Both the position numbers and the translations under genes were made by a program. DNA of 64,000 nt. Source: Agromyces seonyuensis. GTDB taxonomy: Bacteria > Actinomycetota > Actinomycetes > Actinomycetales > Microbacteriaceae. The notes under the pieces were generated by a model. It saw nothing but the letters and a program-made list of their open reading frames with translations, was not told the DNA's origin and searched no databases. Shown here piece after piece: positions 40,288 to 49,513 of this stretch. Location: contig NZ_WSTA01000006.1 in assembly GCF_009789225.1 (NCBI RefSeq), positions 1 through 64,000 on the forward strand. Reading direction: 5' to 3'. Position 1 is the first letter of the stretch; every line of letters begins with the position of its first letter.

Positions 40288-42705
40288 ATGCTGCCCGAGT
40301 CGAACCGTGTGCGTCGACTCCGCCGACCCGACGGCGCCGTTCCGGTGCGCCTGCGTTCGCGGAGCCCGTTCGCCGTGCCCATGCGCCGGTTCGGCTCCGC
40401 CGCGCTCGTCGCAGCGCTCGGGGCCGGGATGCTCGGCGGCGCCATGCTCGCGGACGCCGCACTCCCGGCGCTCGCGGCCACGCCGTCCGCGGTCGCCGAG
40501 GACGGCACCGTCACCCTCACCGTCGCACTGGCCTCGACGTCCACGATCGACGCGACGCGGGCCGCCGACCCCGCCGCCCAGGCCCAACTGCTCGTCGAGA
40601 TCGACAACTCGACCGACCGCACGATCGGCGTCGGCAGCGTCCGGCTGTTCACCGCCGCCGGCGCCCTCGACGACGACGACGAGCTCGACGCCTGGCTCAC
40701 GGCAGATGACTCGGCCCCTGTCGGAGCCGAACTCGGCAGGGTTGAGACGCGAGTCATCCTCCCCGGCGACTCCGCCACCGTCGCCCTCGGCGTGCCGATC
40801 TCCGCCTTGGATCCCGGCGTCGACGAAGTGACGCCGATCGGGCTCGGCGCGACCTTCAGCACGGCCGGCAGTTCGGTCGCGGACGGGCGCGGAACCGCGG
40901 TGTGGTCCGAGGGGGCAACGGGGACCGTCGGGCTCGCGTCGGTAGCCGCTCTCGTCGCACCCGCTACCGCCGACGGCCTCATCTCCGCCGAGGACCTCGA
41001 GGAATTGACGGCGTCGACCGGCGAGCTCTCCCGGCAGCTCGATGCGCTGGCCGATCGGTCGGTCGCCGTGGGCGTCGATCCCCGACTCATCGCGTCGATC
41101 CTCGTGCTCGGCGACGGCGCTCCCGAGTCGGCGACCGCATGGCTCGAGCGTCTCAGCGGGGTGTCGAACGAGACGTTCCCGCTGCAGTACGCCGACGCCG
41201 ACCTCGGACTCCAGGCGCGGCTCGAGCTCGAGTCCCCGCTCCAGCCCCTCGGGTTCCGTGAGGCCACCGCGGCGAGCCTCCTCGTCGATGTGCCCGAAAC
41301 GGAGTCGCCGACCGCGACGCCGACGCCCGGCGCCTCCGACTCCGACGCCGCTCCCGAGCCGACGTCGACGGCCACCGCCGAGCCCACGACGGACGGCGAC
41401 GAGAACGGCGAGGACGCTGCCGCCTTCGATCCGGTCGCCGAGGCCCTCGCCGGCTGGCCGTTCTCCCGCGTCGACGTCGCCTGGCCCGCAGACGGAACGG
41501 CGATCGCGGGCGACGCCGCGTTCTACTCCACCGCCGGGCTCACCACCGTCATCCGATCCGGCGATCTCGGTGTCGAAGCGGGCGCCTCCGCCGCCGCGAC
41601 CGTCGAAGGCGGCCTCAGCCTGCTGGCTGACGCGGAACTGTCCGCCGACTACCAGGAGGCTGCGGAGGCGACGTCCGACGCGACGTACCGGGCGGCCGCC
41701 GCACGAGCAGCAGCCCGACTCGCCGTCCTTGCACGCTCTGAATCGACCGGCGGCACGGTCCTCGCCGCCGTGAACCGCGAAGCCGCCGGGAGCCCGAGCC
41801 GCTTGAGCATGGTCCTCGCCGAGACGGACGCCTTGCCTTGGGTGCGCGCCTCGACGCTCGCCCAGGCGGGAGCGGGTGACGCTCCCGCCCGCGCATTGCC
41901 GGAAGGCTCCGCGGACGACGCACACCTTGCCACGGCGGCGACAATGCTCTCCGCCGAGGATGCGGTGACCGAGTTCGCGACGGTCCTCGAGGACCCCGCG
42001 CCACTGACCGATCAGCAGCGACGCTCGCTCCTCGGCTCGTTCTCCAACGGCGTCGCGGCGATGCCCGCACTCTGGATCACCGCCACGGACGATTACCTCG
42101 ACTCGTCGCGCGCGACGGTCGACGCCGTCTCGGTCGTCCCGGCCGCCGACGTCCTCGTCATCTCCTCCGAGGTCGGCGTCACGGTCGAAGTCGCCAACGA
42201 GTTGGAGTATCCGGCCACGGTCGAGGTCTCCGCGACGCCGAACAACGGCCGGCTCATCGTGGAGGACGTCGTCGAACTCACCGTCGAGGCGAACTCGCGC
42301 GCCACGGCGCGCATTCCGGTCGCGGCCGGCATCGGCAACGGCGAGACTCGGCTGACCGTGCGCCTCGAATCGCCGACCGGCGTGGCGGTGGGATCACCGG
42401 TCGTCATCCAGGCCAACGTGCACGCTGATTGGGAGGGCATCGGCGCCGTCGTGCTCGCCATCGGCGCCTTCGGGTTCCTGGCCTTCGGCGTGTTCCGGTC
42501 GATCCGCCGACGCCGGGCCGAGCGAGGCGCGGAACACGACGACCATGGCGACGGTGGCGACATGCCTGCCATGGCATCGAGCGAACAGGGCGGTGCGGCA
42601 TCCATGCCCGACAAGGAATCTTCCGAATTGCACGGGGACCGCGACGACGACGCGCACGAGCGCCCGGACACCGCGGGCGAGCCGAACGAGGCACCGCGTG
42701 GCTGA
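40288..42705 (+). CDS. DUF6049-family membrane-anchored protein
   Basis: 805-residue protein found upstream of murJ in actinobacteria; the M. tuberculosis counterpart by position is Rv3909. A signal/anchor segment (AALVAALGAGMLGGAMLADA, about residues 38-58) is followed by a large extracellular part with an inserted Thr/Pro/Glu linker (SPTATPTPGASDSDAAPEPT), then a transmembrane helix, IGAVVLAIGAFGFLAFGVFR, and an acidic, His/Asp-rich cytosolic tail. Its position and topology suggest a role in cell-wall synthesis with MurJ, but the function is not established. Leaderless start, see promoter entry. Confidence 0.85.
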   Translation: MLPESNRVRRLRRPDGAVPVRLRSRSPFAVPMRRFGSAALVAALGAGMLGGAMLADAALPALAATPSAVAEDGTVTLTVALASTSTIDATRAADPAAQAQLLVEIDNSTDRTIGVGSVRLFTAAGALDDDDELDAWLTADDSAPVGAELGRVETRVILPGDSATVALGVPISALDPGVDEVTPIGLGATFSTAGSSVADGRGTAVWSEGATGTVGLASVAALVAPATADGLISAEDLEELTASTGELSRQLDALADRSVAVGVDPRLIASILVLGDGAPESATAWLERLSGVSNETFPLQYADADLGLQARLELESPLQPLGFREATAASLLVDVPETESPTATPTPGASDSDAAPEPTSTATAEPTTDGDENGEDAAAFDPVAEALAGWPFSRVDVAWPADGTAIAGDAAFYSTAGLTTVIRSGDLGVEAGASAAATVEGGLSLLADAELSADYQEAAEATSDATYRAAAARAAARLAVLARSESTGGTVLAAVNREAAGSPSRLSMVLAETDALPWVRASTLAQAGAGDAPARALPEGSADDAHLATAATMLSAEDAVTEFATVLEDPAPLTDQQRRSLLGSFSNGVAAMPALWITATDDYLDSSRATVDAVSVVPAADVLVISSEVGVTVEVANELEYPATVEVSATPNNGRLIVEDVVELTVEANSRATARIPVAAGIGNGETRLTVRLESPTGVAVGSPVVIQANVHADWEGIGAVVLAIGAFGFLAFGVFRSIRRRRAERGAEHDDHGDGGDMPAMASSEQGGAASMPDKESSELHGDRDDDAHERPDTAGEPNEAPRG

Positions 42706-44317
42706 TCGCAGCATCGGACGGGCCAGCGCGTTCATCGCGTCGGGGACGATCGTCTCCCGACTCCTCGGGTTCGTCCGGTCGATGGTGCTGGCCGCGTCCT
42801 TGGGCGTCGTCGGAGCGAGCGCCGATGCGTTCTCGGTCGGCAACGGCCTGTCGACCATCATCTTCACCATCGTCGCCGGCGGCGTGCTTTCGGCCGTGGT
42901 CGTGCCGCTCATCGTGCGGTCCGCTTCGCACGCCGACGGCGGCGGTGCGTACATCAACAAGCTCGTCACGCTCAGCATCGTCCTGCTCGCCGCGGCCGCG
43001 CTGATCGCCACGCTCCTCGCTCCGGCACTCACCTTCGTCTGGGGTCGCACCCTCGCGCCCGAGACGTTCGACCTCGCGGTCGCCTTCGCCTACTGGTGCC
43101 TCCCGCAGATCTTCTTCTACGGCCTCTACGCGATCCTCGGCGAAGTGCTGAATGCGCGTTCGAGCTTCGGACCGTACACCTGGGCACCGGTCGTCAACAA
43201 CGTCGTGTCGATCGTCGGCTTCGCCGTCTTCGGCCTCGTCTTCGGCTTCGCCGACGAGGTGAACCGCACGGCCGGCGACTGGACCATCGGCATGATCGCC
43301 CTCGTCGGCGGCACGGCCACGCTCGGCATCGCGGTGCAGGCACTCGTCCTCTTCGTCTTCTGGAGGCGCGTCGGACTGCACTTCCGATTCGACTTCCGCT
43401 GGCGGGGCGTGGGGCTGCGCAGTGCGGGCCGAATGGCGGGCTGGACGTTCGGGATGCTGCTGCTCTCGACCGTGGCGGGGATCGTCCAGGCGAACGTGGC
43501 CGGAACCGCCTCGTCTGCCGGTGCCGCGGCGAATGCAGCACTCGAGTACGCCTGGCTCATCTTCATGCTCCCGCACTCGATCATCACGATGTCGATCGCG
43601 ACCGCCTACTTCACCCGGATGAGCGCGCATGCGGCGGCCGACCGCATCGCAGATGTGCGTGCCGACCTCTCCAGTGCGATCCGCGGGATCGGCACGATCA
43701 TCGTGCTGGCCGAAGCGGTGCTGATCACCGTCGCCTTCCCGTTCGCCGCGGTGTTCGAGCCGCGATTCGCCGAGTCGCGTGCCCTCGGTTGGCTCGTCAT
43801 GGCCTACGGCATCGGCCTGCTCGGCTTCGGCGTCCTCTTCGTCGTCCAGCGCACGTTCTATGCACTCGGCGACACCCGGACGCCCTTCTTCATCACCATC
43901 GTGCAAGTGAGCGTCTTCAGCCTGGGTTCGCTCGCCGCCCTCGCGTTGCCGGCGGAGTATCGCGCCGTCGGGATCGCACTCGCGACGACCCTCGGTTCGA
44001 CCGTCCAGGTCATCGTGTCGCTCGTCGTCCTGCGGCGCCGGCTCGGCCTGCTCGACGGACGCCGGATCGCCACTGCCGTCGTTCGCTCCGTCGCCGCGCT
44101 GATCCTGCCGGCCGCCGCCGGCATCGGGATCGTGCTCGCCCTCGGGGTGAATGTGCCGGGCGGCTTCGCGATCGATTCGCGTTGGAGCGCGATCGTGACG
44201 ATGGTCCTCGTCGGCACGGTCATGTCGGTCCTCTACTTCGGCGGTCTCTGGCTGCTCCGTTCCCCGGAGTTCCGCGGCTTCGCCGAGCCGGTGCTCGCCC
44301 GGCTGCGCCGGCGTTGA
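42698..44317 (+). CDS. murJ: lipid II flippase MurJ
   Basis: 539-residue member of the MurJ/MviN group that flips lipid II across the membrane. About fourteen hydrophobic segments are present, starting ASAFIASGTIVSRLLGFVRS; LGEVLNARSSFGPYTWAPVV and RTFYALGDTRTPFF are family signatures. GTG 42698 overlaps the end of the DUF6049 gene by eight bases, so translation is coupled. Unlike the mycobacterial MviN it has no C-terminal pseudokinase domain. Confidence 0.94.
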   Translation: MADRSIGRASAFIASGTIVSRLLGFVRSMVLAASLGVVGASADAFSVGNGLSTIIFTIVAGGVLSAVVVPLIVRSASHADGGGAYINKLVTLSIVLLAAAALIATLLAPALTFVWGRTLAPETFDLAVAFAYWCLPQIFFYGLYAILGEVLNARSSFGPYTWAPVVNNVVSIVGFAVFGLVFGFADEVNRTAGDWTIGMIALVGGTATLGIAVQALVLFVFWRRVGLHFRFDFRWRGVGLRSAGRMAGWTFGMLLLSTVAGIVQANVAGTASSAGAAANAALEYAWLIFMLPHSIITMSIATAYFTRMSAHAAADRIADVRADLSSAIRGIGTIIVLAEAVLITVAFPFAAVFEPRFAESRALGWLVMAYGIGLLGFGVLFVVQRTFYALGDTRTPFFITIVQVSVFSLGSLAALALPAEYRAVGIALATTLGSTVQVIVSLVVLRRRLGLLDGRRIATAVVRSVAALILPAAAGIGIVLALGVNVPGGFAIDSRWSAIVTMVLVGTVMSVLYFGGLWLLRSPEFRGFAEPVLARLRRR

Positions 44318-44458
44318 CGACCTCCTGACCGACATCCGGCTCTCGAGGCGGGCACCCGCCGTCACGCTCGGGCGGCTCGGAATATCGCACGCCTACACTG
44401 TGTTGACCACTTCGTGCGCCTGAACCACAGGTGCTCGACGAATTTCGAGGAGCCTCGG

Positions 44459-45433
44459 TTGCGCGACATCATCATCATCGGTTCCGGACCTGCCGGTTTC
44501 ACCGCCGCGATCTACGCCGCACGCGCACAACTGACCCCGCTGCTCATCGCCTCGTCCGTCGAGGTGGGCGGCGAGCTCGTCAACACGACCGAGGTCGAGA
44601 ACTTCCCGGGCTTCCCTGAGGGCATCATGGGCCCCGACCTCATGACGAAGATCCAGGCGCAGGCCGAGCGCTTCGGTACCGAGGTCGTCTACGACGACGT
44701 CGTCGAGCTCGACGTCGCCGGCCCGGTCAAGCGCGTGAAGCTCGGCAACGGCGAGACCCACGAGGCGAAGACGCTCGTCTTCGCCACGGGCTCGGCCTAC
44801 CGCAAGCTCGGCCTGCCGGAGGAGGAGCTCCTCTCGGGCCACGGACTGTCCTGGTGCGCCACGTGCGACGGCTTCTTCTTCCGTCAGAAGACGATCGCCG
44901 TCGTCGGCGGCGGGGACTCGGCCATGGAGGAGGCGAACTTCCTCACGAAGTTCGCCGACAAGGTCTACGTCCTCCACCGCCGCGACAGCCTCAAGGCGTC
45001 GAAGATCATGCAGCAGCGCGCGTTCGACAACCCCAAGATCGAGTTCGTGTGGAACGTCGAGGTCTCGGCGATCCGCGGCGCGTCCGCCGTCACCGGCGTC
45101 CAGCTGCGCGACACGGTCACGGGTGAGGAGCGCGAGCTCGAGCTCGACGGCCTGTTCGTCGCCATCGGCAATGACCCCCGCACGCACCTCGTGCACGGCA
45201 AGCTCGACCTGACCGTCGAGGGCACCATCGCCGTCCAGGGTCGCACGTCGAAGACGTCCGTCGAGGGCGTGTTCGCCGCCGGCGACGTCATCGACCCGCA
45301 CTACCGTCAGGCGATCACCGCCGCCGGTTCGGGCGCGGCCGCTGCGCTCGACGCGGAGGTCTTCCTCGCGGGCCTCGAGGACGCCGAGTCCGTCGACGCG
45401 GAGCCCGTTCCAGTCGCCGTGGCGGCCAACTGA
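44459..45433 (+). CDS. trxB: thioredoxin-disulphide reductase
   Basis: 324-residue flavoenzyme that reduces thioredoxin with NADPH. FAD site IIIIGSGPAGFTAAIYAARA, redox pair WCATCDG (Cys133, Cys136), NADPH site VVGGGDSAMEEANFL and FAAGDVIDPHYRQAITAAGS. I chose TTG 44459 because GAGGAG lies six bases upstream and the product then starts at the flavin strand; a GTG at 44414 would add 15 unrelated residues. TACACT (44394-44399) is a possible -10. Followed by trxA. Confidence 0.95.
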   Translation: MRDIIIIGSGPAGFTAAIYAARAQLTPLLIASSVEVGGELVNTTEVENFPGFPEGIMGPDLMTKIQAQAERFGTEVVYDDVVELDVAGPVKRVKLGNGETHEAKTLVFATGSAYRKLGLPEEELLSGHGLSWCATCDGFFFRQKTIAVVGGGDSAMEEANFLTKFADKVYVLHRRDSLKASKIMQQRAFDNPKIEFVWNVEVSAIRGASAVTGVQLRDTVTGEERELELDGLFVAIGNDPRTHLVHGKLDLTVEGTIAVQGRTSKTSVEGVFAAGDVIDPHYRQAITAAGSGAAAALDAEVFLAGLEDAESVDAEPVPVAVAAN

Positions 45434-45515
45434 CCTGACGGCCGGACGCCCTGTGGCATCCGACCGCCGAACACCGGCGCCGGCCCGCGGCCGACGCACT
45501 GACAAAGGAGAATCC

Positions 45516-45839
45516 ATGAGTGCACGTGCAGTGACCGAGTCCACGTTCGAGGCCGAGGTCCTCCAGAACGACAAGGCCGTGCTCGTCGACTTCTGGGCCG
45601 AGTGGTGCGGTCCGTGCCGCGCGGTGAGCCCGATCCTCGACCAGATCGCCTCGGAGCACGCCGACAAGCTCGACATCGTCAAGCTCAACGTCGACGAGAA
45701 CCCCGGCCTCGCCATGAAGTACCAGATCACCGCGATCCCCGCGATGAAGGTCTTCAAGGGCGGCGAGGTCGTGCAGACCGTCATCGGCGCCAAGCCGAAG
45801 CCCGCCCTCGAGGCCGACCTCGCCGCCTACATCGCGTAG
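45516..45839 (+). CDS. trxA: thioredoxin
   Basis: 107-residue thioredoxin with the active site WCGPC (Cys31, Cys34) and the cis-proline in ITAIPAMKVF. A perfect AAAGGAG lies five bases upstream of the ATG. It follows trxB by 82 bp; the two form one redox operon ending at the terminator 45858-45891. Confidence 0.97.
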   Translation: MSARAVTESTFEAEVLQNDKAVLVDFWAEWCGPCRAVSPILDQIASEHADKLDIVKLNVDENPGLAMKYQITAIPAMKVFKGGEVVQTVIGAKPKPALEADLAAYIA

Positions 45840-45857
45840 TCGGCGGTCGATTCGTAC

Positions 45858-45891
45858 GAAGACCCGTCCGGCGAAAGCCGGGCGGGTCTTC
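45858..45891 (+). terminator. trxB-trxA terminator
   Basis: 15-bp stem (one G-T pair) starting GAAGACCCGTCCGGC, closed by a GAAA tetraloop. It ends 52 bp after the trxA stop. Confidence 0.9.
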
Positions 45892-46026
45892 TGCATCCCG
45901 GCGGCAACTGCGCGCCGGCGAGGATGCCACGGACCGGAGAGCGGCCCGGTCGCGGGATGACCCGCGGATCGGACCCTCGGGAACACGGGCATACCATGAA
46001 GATCCCAGCAGAAACGGAAATCGCAA

Positions 46027-47349
46027 GTGAGCACTGACGGCGTCCCGCAGCGGACCGGTGACAATCTCGACCCTTGGTACGCGAATTACGCGGAGCGAGC
46101 TTCCGGGCTCTCCGCCAGCGAGGTCCGAGCTCTGTTCGCCGTCGCGTCGCGACCCGAAGTGGTCTCGCTCGCCGGCGGCATGCCGTTCGTCTCCGCACTG
46201 CCGCAGGAACTCATCCAGGACGCCATGCAGCGCGTCATGGTGGAGAACGGCCCGACCGCTCTGCAGTACGGCGGGGGACAGGGGATTCCCGAGCTTCGCG
46301 CGCAGATCCTCGAGGTCATGGCGCTCGAAGGCATCAAGGCATCCGTCGACGACATCGTCACGACCACCGGCTCTCAGCAGGCGCTCGACCTGGTGACCAA
46401 GCTCTTCATCGATCCCGGCGACGTCATCCTCGCCGAGGCGCCCTCCTACGTCGGTGCCATCGGCGTCTTCCGCTCGTACCAGGCGAACGTCGTGCACGTC
46501 GCGATGGACGACGACGGTCTGATCCCGGATGCCCTTCGCGCGACGATCGCGCGCCTCCGAGGTGAGGGCCGTCGGATCAAGTTCCTGTACACGATCCCCA
46601 ACTTCCACAACCCGGCCGGCGTGACCCTGTCCGCCGAGCGACGCCCGGAGATCATCGAGATCTGCCGCGAGAACGAGATCCTCATCCTCGAGGACAACCC
46701 GTACGGCCTGCTGCACTTCGACGAGCCGGTCCCGAACGCGCTCCGCTCCCTCGATCCCGAAGGCGTCATCTACCTCGGTTCGTTCTCGAAGACACTCGCC
46801 CCGGGGTTCCGTGTCGGGTGGGCACTCGCGCCGCACGCCATTCGCGAGAAACTCATCCTCGCGGCCGAGTCGGCGATCCTGTCGCCCTCGTCCTTCTCGC
46901 AGATGGTCGTCTCCGAGTACCTTGCGACGGCCGATTGGCGCGCGCAGATCGACCGCTTCCGCGGCGTCTACCGTGAGCGCAAGGATGCGATGATCGAGGC
47001 GCTCTCAGAGCATTTGCCGCAACTCAGCTGGACCAATCCCAACGGCGGCTTCTACGTCTGGGTGACCCTGCCCGACATGCTCGACTCCAAGCAGATGCTG
47101 CCGCGCGCGGTCCGCGAACTGGTCGCGTACACCCCCGGCACTGCCTTCTTCGCCGACGGACGCGGGCGCCATGCGATGCGACTGTCGTTCTGCTATCCGA
47201 CGCCCGAGGCGATCCGCACAGGGGTCCGCCGCCTCGCGACGGTGGTGAATGGCGAGCTCGATCTGCTCGACACCTTCGCCGGCACGGGTCGACTGCAACT
47301 TCCGGCTGCACCCGACTACGGTTCGACGCCGCCGTCGGACCTCCGTTGA
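46027..47349 (+). CDS. PLP-dependent aminotransferase (class I/II, 2-aminoadipate-transaminase-like)
   Basis: 440-residue enzyme. The N terminus SGLSASEVRALFAVASRPEV is followed by VSLAGGMPFVSALP; LQYGGGQGIPELRAQI, YTIPNFHNPAGVTLS and the PLP-lysine motif GSFSKTLAPGFRVGW are typical of the 2-aminoadipate/valine transaminase group and of the catalytic half of MocR regulators. There is no helix-turn-helix domain. GTG start at 46027. It precedes the D-Ala-D-Ala ligase-like gene with a 38-bp gap. Confidence 0.9.
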   Translation: MSTDGVPQRTGDNLDPWYANYAERASGLSASEVRALFAVASRPEVVSLAGGMPFVSALPQELIQDAMQRVMVENGPTALQYGGGQGIPELRAQILEVMALEGIKASVDDIVTTTGSQQALDLVTKLFIDPGDVILAEAPSYVGAIGVFRSYQANVVHVAMDDDGLIPDALRATIARLRGEGRRIKFLYTIPNFHNPAGVTLSAERRPEIIEICRENEILILEDNPYGLLHFDEPVPNALRSLDPEGVIYLGSFSKTLAPGFRVGWALAPHAIREKLILAAESAILSPSSFSQMVVSEYLATADWRAQIDRFRGVYRERKDAMIEALSEHLPQLSWTNPNGGFYVWVTLPDMLDSKQMLPRAVRELVAYTPGTAFFADGRGRHAMRLSFCYPTPEAIRTGVRRLATVVNGELDLLDTFAGTGRLQLPAAPDYGSTPPSDLR

Positions 47350-47387
47350 GCCGCACTCCCTTCGAGAACCAGGAGAAAACCCTGATC

Positions 47388-48383
47388 ATGAGCGAAATCG
47401 ACGCAGCCGCCGACGAGTCGACCGCCGTCGTGAAACGGCCGCTGGACATCGTCGTCCTCGCCGGCGGAATCTCGCACGAGCGCGACATCTCGATCCGTTC
47501 GGGACGTCGTGTCGCCGATGCACTCCAGGAAGCGGGCCACCGCGTGATCGTCCGCGATCCGGATGCCTCACTGCTGCCGTACCTCGCGGCGAACCGCCCC
47601 GATGTGGTGTTCCCCGCACTGCACGGTTCCTCCGGCGAGGACGGCTCGCTGTTCGAGTTGCTCCACGGTCTCGGTCTCGCGGTCGTCGGGTCTCGCGGAG
47701 AGGCGGCGCGTCTCGCGTGGCGCAAGCCCGCAGCATCCGAGGTCGTCGCCCGCGCCGGCGTCGCGGTACCCGACAACATCGTGCTCTCCCACGAGACGTT
47801 CCGGGAGCTCGGCGCCCCCAGCGTGCTTGAGGTCCTCCGGAGCGCGATGCCCGGCGAGGTCGTCGTGAAACCGGGATCCGGCGGCTCGGCGCAAGGCGTC
47901 TCGATCGTTTCCTCGACCGATGAACTGCCCCGCGCGATGGTCGAGGCGTTCGTCTACGACGATGTCGCCATCGTCGAGCGCCGCATCCTCGGCACCGAGA
48001 TCGCCGTGACGGTCGTCGATGAAGGCGACGGTCCGGTCGCCCTGCCGGCAGTCGAGATCGTGCCGACCGGTGGGGTCTACACGTTCCAGGCGCGCTACAC
48101 CGCGGGGGAGACGACCTTCTACGCACCGTCCCGCCTCCCTGACGACCATGCCGAAGCCGCTGCTCGAGCCGCGATCACGGCGCACGGCGCGCTCGGGCTC
48201 GGCGACCTGTCCCGGATCGACTTCATCGTCGACGAGGACGGCACGCCCTGGTTCCTCGAGGCCAACGTCGTTCCGGGCCTGACGGAGACGTCGATCGCCC
48301 CCCTCGCGATACGTGCTGCGGGCCGCACGCAGGCGGACGTCTACGACGTGCTGGTCGCCCACGCGGCATCACGCTCGGCCTGA
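47388..48383 (+). CDS. D-alanine-D-alanine ligase-like ATP-grasp protein
   Basis: 331 residues. LDIVVLAGGISHERDISIRS begins the N-terminal lobe and PDVVFPALHGSSGEDGSLFE is the Ddl motif; ATP-grasp core VVKPGSGGSAQGVSIV and FLEANVVPGLTETSIAP follow. Several residues differ from standard Ddl (for example the position of the YxxKY-type loop), so the enzyme may join other D-amino acids or peptides. The ATG has AGGAGA 11 bases upstream. Convergent with parB. Confidence 0.85.
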   Translation: MSEIDAAADESTAVVKRPLDIVVLAGGISHERDISIRSGRRVADALQEAGHRVIVRDPDASLLPYLAANRPDVVFPALHGSSGEDGSLFELLHGLGLAVVGSRGEAARLAWRKPAASEVVARAGVAVPDNIVLSHETFRELGAPSVLEVLRSAMPGEVVVKPGSGGSAQGVSIVSSTDELPRAMVEAFVYDDVAIVERRILGTEIAVTVVDEGDGPVALPAVEIVPTGGVYTFQARYTAGETTFYAPSRLPDDHAEAAARAAITAHGALGLGDLSRIDFIVDEDGTPWFLEANVVPGLTETSIAPLAIRAAGRTQADVYDVLVAHAASRSA

Positions 48384-48418
48384 GCGGCGCGTTCGGCGTC
48401 CGTCCATTCACACGGAAC

Positions 48419-48450
48419 GGGCCCGGTGTTTCACGTGAAACACCGGGCCC
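48419..48450. terminator. 32-bp perfect palindrome between convergent genes, with a parS core
   Basis: A 32-bp exact inverse repeat; each arm is 16 bases and begins GGGCCCGGTGTTTCAC. As RNA it would form a GC-capped hairpin between the ligase-like gene and parB, and the centre is a perfect parS (48427-48442). Confidence 0.85.
48427..48442. other. parS site (perfect) between ddl-like gene and parB
   Basis: TGTTTCACGTGAAACA, identical to the bacterial parS consensus; ParB loads here. Confidence 0.95.
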
Positions 48451-48475
48451 ATTCCGCTGTACTTCGAACCGAAGA

Positions 48476-49513
48476 TCAGACGCCGGACAGATCGTCGCCG
48501 AGCTCTCCGAGGATCCGTCGGAGGTCCTGAACGCTGGCGAAATCAATGCTGATCTGGCCTTTTCGCGCACCCAACGAGATCTTGACCCGAGTGTCGAGGC
48601 GGTCCCCGAGCCGAGTAGCGGCTTCGTCCAAGAACTCTTGGCGACGCCCCGCTGCCGGCTTCGCGCGCTTGGAGGTCGGCGCAGCAGTCGCCACTGCCTC
48701 AGCTGCACGCACGGAGAGCTCTTCGTTGATGATCTTGTCCGCCAGGTGCTGCATGGCCTCCGGCTCGTTCACCGAGAGGATCGCGCGAGCGTGTCCCGCG
48801 GACAGCACGCCGGCGGCAACCTTGAGCTGCACCTTCTCAGGGAGCTTCAGCAGCCGGATCGTGTTGGAGATCTGGGGTCGAGATCGCCCGATGCGATCCG
48901 CCAGCTGCTCCTGCGTGATGCCGAAGTCCTCGAGCAGCTGCTGATAGGCGGACGCCTCTTCCAGGGGATTGAGCTGCGATCGGTGCAGGTTCTCGAGCAG
49001 GGCGTCGCGGAGCATGTCCTCGTTCGCGGTGTCCTTGACCACCGCAGGGATGCTCGTCCGGCCTGCAGCCTTCGTCGCCCGAAGTCGACGCTCGCCCATG
49101 ACGAGCTCGTACTTGCCGTCCAGGTCCGGGTGGGGACGCACCACGATCGGCTGGAGGACGCCGAACTCCCGGACGCTGTGGACGAGCTCCGCGAGGTCCT
49201 GCTCGTCGAAGACGCTCCGCGGCTGCGCTGCGTTGGGCACGATCGACTCGGGGTCCAGCTGCAGCAGTCGAGCACCCGGGACCGTGAGCAGTGCCTCGTC
49301 CTCGCTCGCAGGCTGAGCCGGGACGATCGGCTCTTCGGTCGCGACATCGGCATCGACGGCGGAGCTCTCCGCCGGTTCCGCCGGGGGAGAGGGCGTTGCG
49401 GTCGAGTCCGGGAAGAAGACGTCGATCGGACGCTCAGCGGTGCGCTGCTCCTCCGAGATCGTCGGGATCAGTGCGCCGATGCCGCGTCCGAGTCCCGTTC
49501 GCTTCGCTGCCAT
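48476..49513 (-). CDS. parB: chromosome-partitioning protein ParB
   Basis: 345-residue CTP-dependent clamp that loads at parS and guides origin segregation. It starts MAAKRTGLGRGIGALIPTIS, has the CTP-site segment GERRLRATKAAGRTSIPAVV, LLENLHRSQLNPLEEASAYQ, the helix-turn-helix ITQEQLADRIGRSRPQISNT and a C-terminal dimer domain. A 60-residue Asp/Glu/Pro-rich linker follows the N-terminal ParA-binding end. The start overlaps the parA stop by one base (TGATG), so the two are translationally coupled. Confidence 0.96.
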   Translation of the reverse strand: MAAKRTGLGRGIGALIPTISEEQRTAERPIDVFFPDSTATPSPPAEPAESSAVDADVATEEPIVPAQPASEDEALLTVPGARLLQLDPESIVPNAAQPRSVFDEQDLAELVHSVREFGVLQPIVVRPHPDLDGKYELVMGERRLRATKAAGRTSIPAVVKDTANEDMLRDALLENLHRSQLNPLEEASAYQQLLEDFGITQEQLADRIGRSRPQISNTIRLLKLPEKVQLKVAAGVLSAGHARAILSVNEPEAMQHLADKIINEELSVRAAEAVATAAPTSKRAKPAAGRRQEFLDEAATRLGDRLDTRVKISLGARKGQISIDFASVQDLRRILGELGDDLSGV

